Source: Candidatus Uhrbacteria bacterium RIFCSPLOWO2_02_FULL_49_11 | GTDB taxonomy: Bacteria; Patescibacteriota; Patescibacteriia; 2-02-FULL-49-11 | Reading direction: 5' to 3' | DNA: 9,211 nt | Assembly (NCBI GenBank): GCA_001791465.1 | Contig: MGER01000007.1 | Location: forward strand, 1 to 9,211 | Shown here: in pieces, positions 6,752 through 9,211 of the stretch | Position numbering within the stretch: the stretch's first letter is position 1 | Layout of the letters: each line of letters opens with the position of its first letter | The notes under the pieces: model-generated | The model's input: only the letters and a program-made list of their open reading frames with translations | Database searches by the model: none | What the model was told of the DNA's origin: nothing | Made by a program: the position numbers and the translations under genes

Positions 6752-7646
6752 CAGGTGAGATTGATTTAAATTCATCCGTCGATTGTGGACGTAATGACTT
6801 AAAAATTTTCTGCACTTCGCGAGTTTTGTCAGATTTAAGAATCTTAATGCCTGAAACCGGCCCCTGAAATGGCTGGGCAAGATCACCTATCAATTTCATC
6901 AAATCATCGTACTCAATAAAACCCTCTTTCGTTGATTTAGTCTGAGAGCTGAATAATCGTTTCTTCATCTTCACTATCCCGACAAGATCACAGGAAGCGA
7001 ATATCTGAGGTATGCCGTCCGTCCAAGAAATTGCAGTTTTCAGTTCTCCTGCAGATTGGTCTTTCAAAATAAACATTCTTGGAACAAAGAAGTCGTCTCC
7101 AAGTTTTTCCTCTAGCGCTTTTTTCCCTTTAGAATATTCCCACCAGTTCATTGACTTCTCTAGAGGCATGTAAGAAATCACATGAGAGCTTTCTGATACC
7201 TCTTTACGCTTAAAAGCTTTCACACCAAACTCATTACTCTTAGCCCAAGAAGCGATCAATTCTTCTGTATTGCATATTTTAGGTTTGCCATTACCGCCAA
7301 TCGAATCATCTTGAGGATCAACTATGAGTAAGTCAAACTTTTTTGTAAACTCCTCTACGTAAGGCAACGCCTCGTGGGCAAAAAATGTCGGGCGTATAAG
7401 ATTAAGCGTGAACCAAAGCCCTGTATCTTGATACCCAGGAGGCAGTTGCTCCTCCTCTGCCAGTTCAAGTTCTGGCGACGATTCAAAAATAAAGTAGACG
7501 CCTGTATCGAGATTTTTATAGATACTCTGGAAGCCGCCATCAGATTCATTCACCTCAAAGTATGGCTGAGTTCGAAGATAGTCAGAGACTTCTTCGTGGT
7601 CAATCTCTCTTATGTCCTTTGTACAAAATCGTATATCAAAGCTCAT
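6726..7646 (-). CDS. Uncharacterised 306-residue soluble protein, possible second immunity factor
   Basis: I do not recognise a named family. There is no signal peptide or membrane segment. Notable blocks are MSFDIRFCTK at the start, YKNLDTGVYFIFE (43-55), GLWFTLNLIRPTFFAHEALPYVEEF (76-100), LLIVDPQDD (106-114), ELIASWAKSNEFGVKA (129-144), MNWWEYSKGKKALEEKLGDDFFVPRMFIL (166-194) and ISWTDGIPQIFASCDLV (206-222). The dense hydrophobic and aromatic pattern suggests a folded alpha/beta protein. From memory, similar stand-alone proteins opening xYDIRF and containing DTGVYF and RP.FFA occur in myxobacteria and other Rhs-rich genomes, without a known function. It starts 20 bases after the HEAT gene, and its 3' end overlaps the mini-Rhs start by 26 bases. 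Position in a toxin locus suggests an immunity or accessory role; this is inference. Confidence 0.75.
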   Translation of the reverse strand: MSFDIRFCTKDIREIDHEEVSDYLRTQPYFEVNESDGGFQSIYKNLDTGVYFIFESSPELELAEEEQLPPGYQDTGLWFTLNLIRPTFFAHEALPYVEEFTKKFDLLIVDPQDDSIGGNGKPKICNTEELIASWAKSNEFGVKAFKRKEVSESSHVISYMPLEKSMNWWEYSKGKKALEEKLGDDFFVPRMFILKDQSAGELKTAISWTDGIPQIFASCDLVGIVKMKKRLFSSQTKSTKEGFIEYDDLMKLIGDLAQPFQGPVSGIKILKSDKTREVQKIFKSLRPQSTDEFKSISPDEFIDIQV

Positions 7647-7666
7647 AATCTAAAGAAATTATTTCC

Positions 7667-8263
7667 CTAAATTTGTTTACTCGCCATTTTTTCAATCTGA
7701 GCTATGGTGCGTTTCGCGATATTGCGGATGTATGTCGTTTTGTGATCCAAAAAGCGTTCAAAGTACGGCTGCAATTCAGGTGACTTGAATTTAGCCAAGG
7801 CACTTAAAGCGTGTCCCACGACATCCTTGTCGTCAAGAAGTTGGATAAGCACGGGCACGACGCTTTCGTCCTTGCTTTTACCTAAAGCCAAAACCATCAT
7901 CTGTCTAGATATACCGTGTTTTTTATCAAGAACAAGCTTTTTCATGTCTTCTATATATTCTTTCCTCTTCGTTCCAATTGTTTCAAGAGCGTTTCCTATT
8001 TTCCACTTGTAACTTGAATCTGGCTCATAGGAACTCTTGAAAATCTGTAGAAGAAATGGTACCACTTCATCAAACCCAGGTACATGAGTAGGATAGAGAG
8101 CGTAACATTTTATATTATCCTCCTCTATTTTATCGAAATTATTCTGGAGGAAAGCTATTATCTCTTTTTTCATCTCTGGATTATTATCAAACTCTTGCAA
8201 AGTACCAAGACTATCCATCTTTGCTTTTAATGCTTCTATTTTTCTGACTATCTGATTATCCAT
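7667..8263 (-). CDS. HEAT-repeat protein, candidate immunity protein for the Tox-REase-7 Rhs toxin
   Basis: 198 residues from the ATG at 8263, which is 4 bases after the Rhs stop; a TTG at 8275 would give 202 residues and an 8-base overlap. Neither start has a clear ribosome binding site, so translation may be coupled to the Rhs gene. It is soluble and mostly helical. The N-terminal half has charged amphipathic helices. Residues 60-193 form HEAT-like pairs, clearest in ISRQMMVLALGKSKDESVVPVLIQLL (118-143), DVVGHALSALAKFKSPELQPYFERFL (147-172) and YIRNIAKRTIAQIEKM (178-193). HEAT-repeat proteins directly downstream of Rhs genes commonly act as cognate inhibitors of the toxin tip. Specific pairing with the nuclease here is inferred from adjacency. 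Confidence 0.8.
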   Translation of the reverse strand: MDNQIVRKIEALKAKMDSLGTLQEFDNNPEMKKEIIAFLQNNFDKIEEDNIKCYALYPTHVPGFDEVVPFLLQIFKSSYEPDSSYKWKIGNALETIGTKRKEYIEDMKKLVLDKKHGISRQMMVLALGKSKDESVVPVLIQLLDDKDVVGHALSALAKFKSPELQPYFERFLDHKTTYIRNIAKRTIAQIEKMASKQI

Positions 8264-8267
8264 AGGA

Positions 8268-9211
8268 CTATTCAAGTACTTTATGAATGACTTCTCCTGC
8301 CTTAACTGCTTCTTGTAGACCTTTGGATAGTATGGTATCCGGACGAGTTATGAGTTCAAATGTGTATCCTTTTTGCTGGGCATACGCGATATAATCTTTG
8401 ATTTGGCTTGTAAGTCCTTGGTATGCGACGTTCTTCACCTCGCCGATTAACTTTTGAGCCTCACTCAAAATATCGGGGATTCTGTATCTTGCAGTTTGTG
8501 TTAATGACGTTATTCTTTCCAAATTCTGCGTGTAGCCTGTTCGTTGGAAGAATTCCGCACCTTTTCTCGCATTATCCTGCATTTGCTGTGCTTGTTGGCT
8601 TATTAGCGGTGTGGCGGGTAATAAAGTTGAAATTGCCTTAAATCCTCCCTCCAAAACAATTCCTCCTACAATCCCCGCCGCAGCTCCTGTTTGGATAGGG
8701 TGATCCATTGCATAGCTTGCGACCGAATTGTTGTTATAGAGATTATTAGCCCAATTACCAAGCGAAACAGCATTTTGTTCGCCAATGAAATACTCTATCC
8801 ATTCTCCGCCTGAATCAACTACTCTCATTGGGTTGTTAACCGCATAGCTATAATTATTGAATGACTGTGGATTTTGTAAATACCGCCTTAACCTCAATCC
8901 AGTTTTAGCTTTCAATGACTCATCGTTGCCAACCGCGAGGAAGACGGGATCCTGGCTCAAGAACCTCCCGATCATCTGCTTATAATCCCTCGCGTTTGCG
9001 TAGGTCAAAGAGGTGTCCCTGTCATACATGTGCCCGGTGAACTTCCTCTGCTCGTCGAATGAGCCGTACTTCCAATCAATCCTCATGCTGCCGTAAGGAT
9101 AGTAATCGAGCAACTGAACCATGCCGGCGGTGCTGTCGGTGGTGACGTTTGAGCCGGTAAGGTGGTCGGTGTGGATGTATTGGAGCGTGGTGTTTTCGAG
9201 GGTGGCGACTA
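8268..9211 (-). CDS. Rhs protein C-terminal part with Tox-REase-7-like nuclease (5' end beyond the window)
   Basis: The frame is open to the right edge; 313 residues are visible and the gene continues past 9211. The start of the visible part (YIHTDHLTGSNVTTDSTAG, then LLDYYPYGS) is the typical Rhs repeat wording, followed by QRKFTGHMYDRDTSLTYANAR, GRFLSQDP and NNPMRVVDSGG, the core end and delimiter. A glycine/alanine-rich hydrophobic pretoxin segment (TGAAAGIVGGIVLEGGFKA) leads to the toxin: RIPD (D246), GEVKNV (E257, K259) and SQIKDYIAYA (Q269, Y273), the D..ExK..QxxxY layout of PD-(D/E)xK nucleases, best matching Tox-REase-7. The protein would form a shell around the toxin, deliver it to competitors and cleave nucleic acid. 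The HEAT gene follows directly. Confidence 0.9.
   Translation of the reverse strand, partial: VATLENTTLQYIHTDHLTGSNVTTDSTAGMVQLLDYYPYGSMRIDWKYGSFDEQRKFTGHMYDRDTSLTYANARDYKQMIGRFLSQDPVFLAVGNDESLKAKTGLRLRRYLQNPQSFNNYSYAVNNPMRVVDSGGEWIEYFIGEQNAVSLGNWANNLYNNNSVASYAMDHPIQTGAAAGIVGGIVLEGGFKAISTLLPATPLISQQAQQMQDNARKGAEFFQRTGYTQNLERITSLTQTARYRIPDILSEAQKLIGEVKNVAYQGLTSQIKDYIAYAQQKGYTFELITRPDTILSKGLQEAVKAGEVIHKVLE
8271..8540 (-). other. Tox-REase-7-like PD-(D/E)xK toxin domain
   Basis: About 90 C-terminal residues of the Rhs protein. RIPDILSEAQKLIGEVKNV contains the catalytic Asp and the ExK pair, and TSQIKDYIAYAQQKGYTFEL contains the helix with Gln-x3-Tyr and the following beta strand. All expected active-site residues are present, so the toxin appears functional. 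Confidence 0.8.
8808..9050 (-). repeat. Rhs core end, copy 2 (in the large Rhs)
   Basis: It encodes the core segment ending NNPMRVVDSGG and is the paralogous counterpart of 6062-6304. Shared features beyond the universal Rhs core are FLAVG, a TGL.L..YL.NPQ spacer and N.YSY..NNP, which suggests that both copies come from the same lineage of Rhs genes. Confidence 0.8.

Noticed and set aside
6752..6886. GTG start at 6886 for the mini-Rhs, adding 45 residues
   Set aside because: It would overlap the upstream gene by 161 bases, and the added residues are basic and featureless. The signal peptide works best from the ATG at 6751, with 6775 as a second choice.
1..9211. CRISPR array, tRNA, rRNA, retron or short tandem repeat array
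   Set aside because: The window is almost fully coding. The one gap is 118 bases, and I saw no periodic repeats, tRNA-like cloverleaf arms or structured RNA signatures.

Overview
The window is one compact minus-strand gene cluster capped at its left edge by an insertion sequence. Stop codons and start contexts fit the standard bacterial code. The lineage cannot be fixed from this sequence. The Rhs core wording (GRFLSQDPVFLAVG followed by YLxNPQ..N.YSY..NNP) and the small membrane-anchored PsbP-like protein resemble, from memory, what is common in Patescibacteria/CPR genomes. The secreted M23 protein with LGFP-like, PEGA-like, FN3 and BACON-like modules would also suit Bacteroidota/Ignavibacteria-type bacteria. 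An uncultured, probably metagenome-derived bacterium is the safe reading.

Layout from left to right. Positions 1-1135 hold an IS5-family (IS903-like) element with a seemingly intact DDE transposase on the plus strand; its outermost left bases lie outside the window. Its right end sits inside the 3' end of a large minus-strand gene (1117-4353) for a secreted M23 metallopeptidase-like protein with many beta-rich adhesion or carbohydrate-binding modules. The IS supplies the stop codon, so this protein is truncated. After a 118-base gap come, all on the minus strand: a single-pass membrane protein with a PsbP-like domain (4472-5113), a DUF2019/HEAT-like protein (5148-5492), a short signal-peptide-bearing Rhs protein with a candidate HNH-type nuclease tip (5489-6751), an unrecognised 306-residue protein (6726-7646), a HEAT-repeat protein (7667-8263) and the C-terminal part of a normal Rhs protein that runs off the right edge (8268-9211) and ends in a Tox-REase-7-like PD-(D/E)xK nuclease.

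Transcription runs from right to left, so the order is: large Rhs toxin, HEAT candidate immunity protein, unknown 306-residue protein, mini-Rhs toxin, DUF2019-like candidate immunity protein, PsbP-like membrane protein, M23 protein. This is the usual arrangement of a polymorphic toxin locus: a full-length Rhs effector with its immunity gene, followed by a second toxin/immunity pair. The second toxin is unusual because it has its own predicted signal peptide or membrane anchor and only the last piece of the Rhs core, without the YD-repeat shell. Tight spacing and overlaps (ATGA between the mini-Rhs and the DUF2019-like gene, 26 bases between the 306-residue gene and the mini-Rhs) support co-transcription. 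There is no rRNA, tRNA or CRISPR array that I can recognise.
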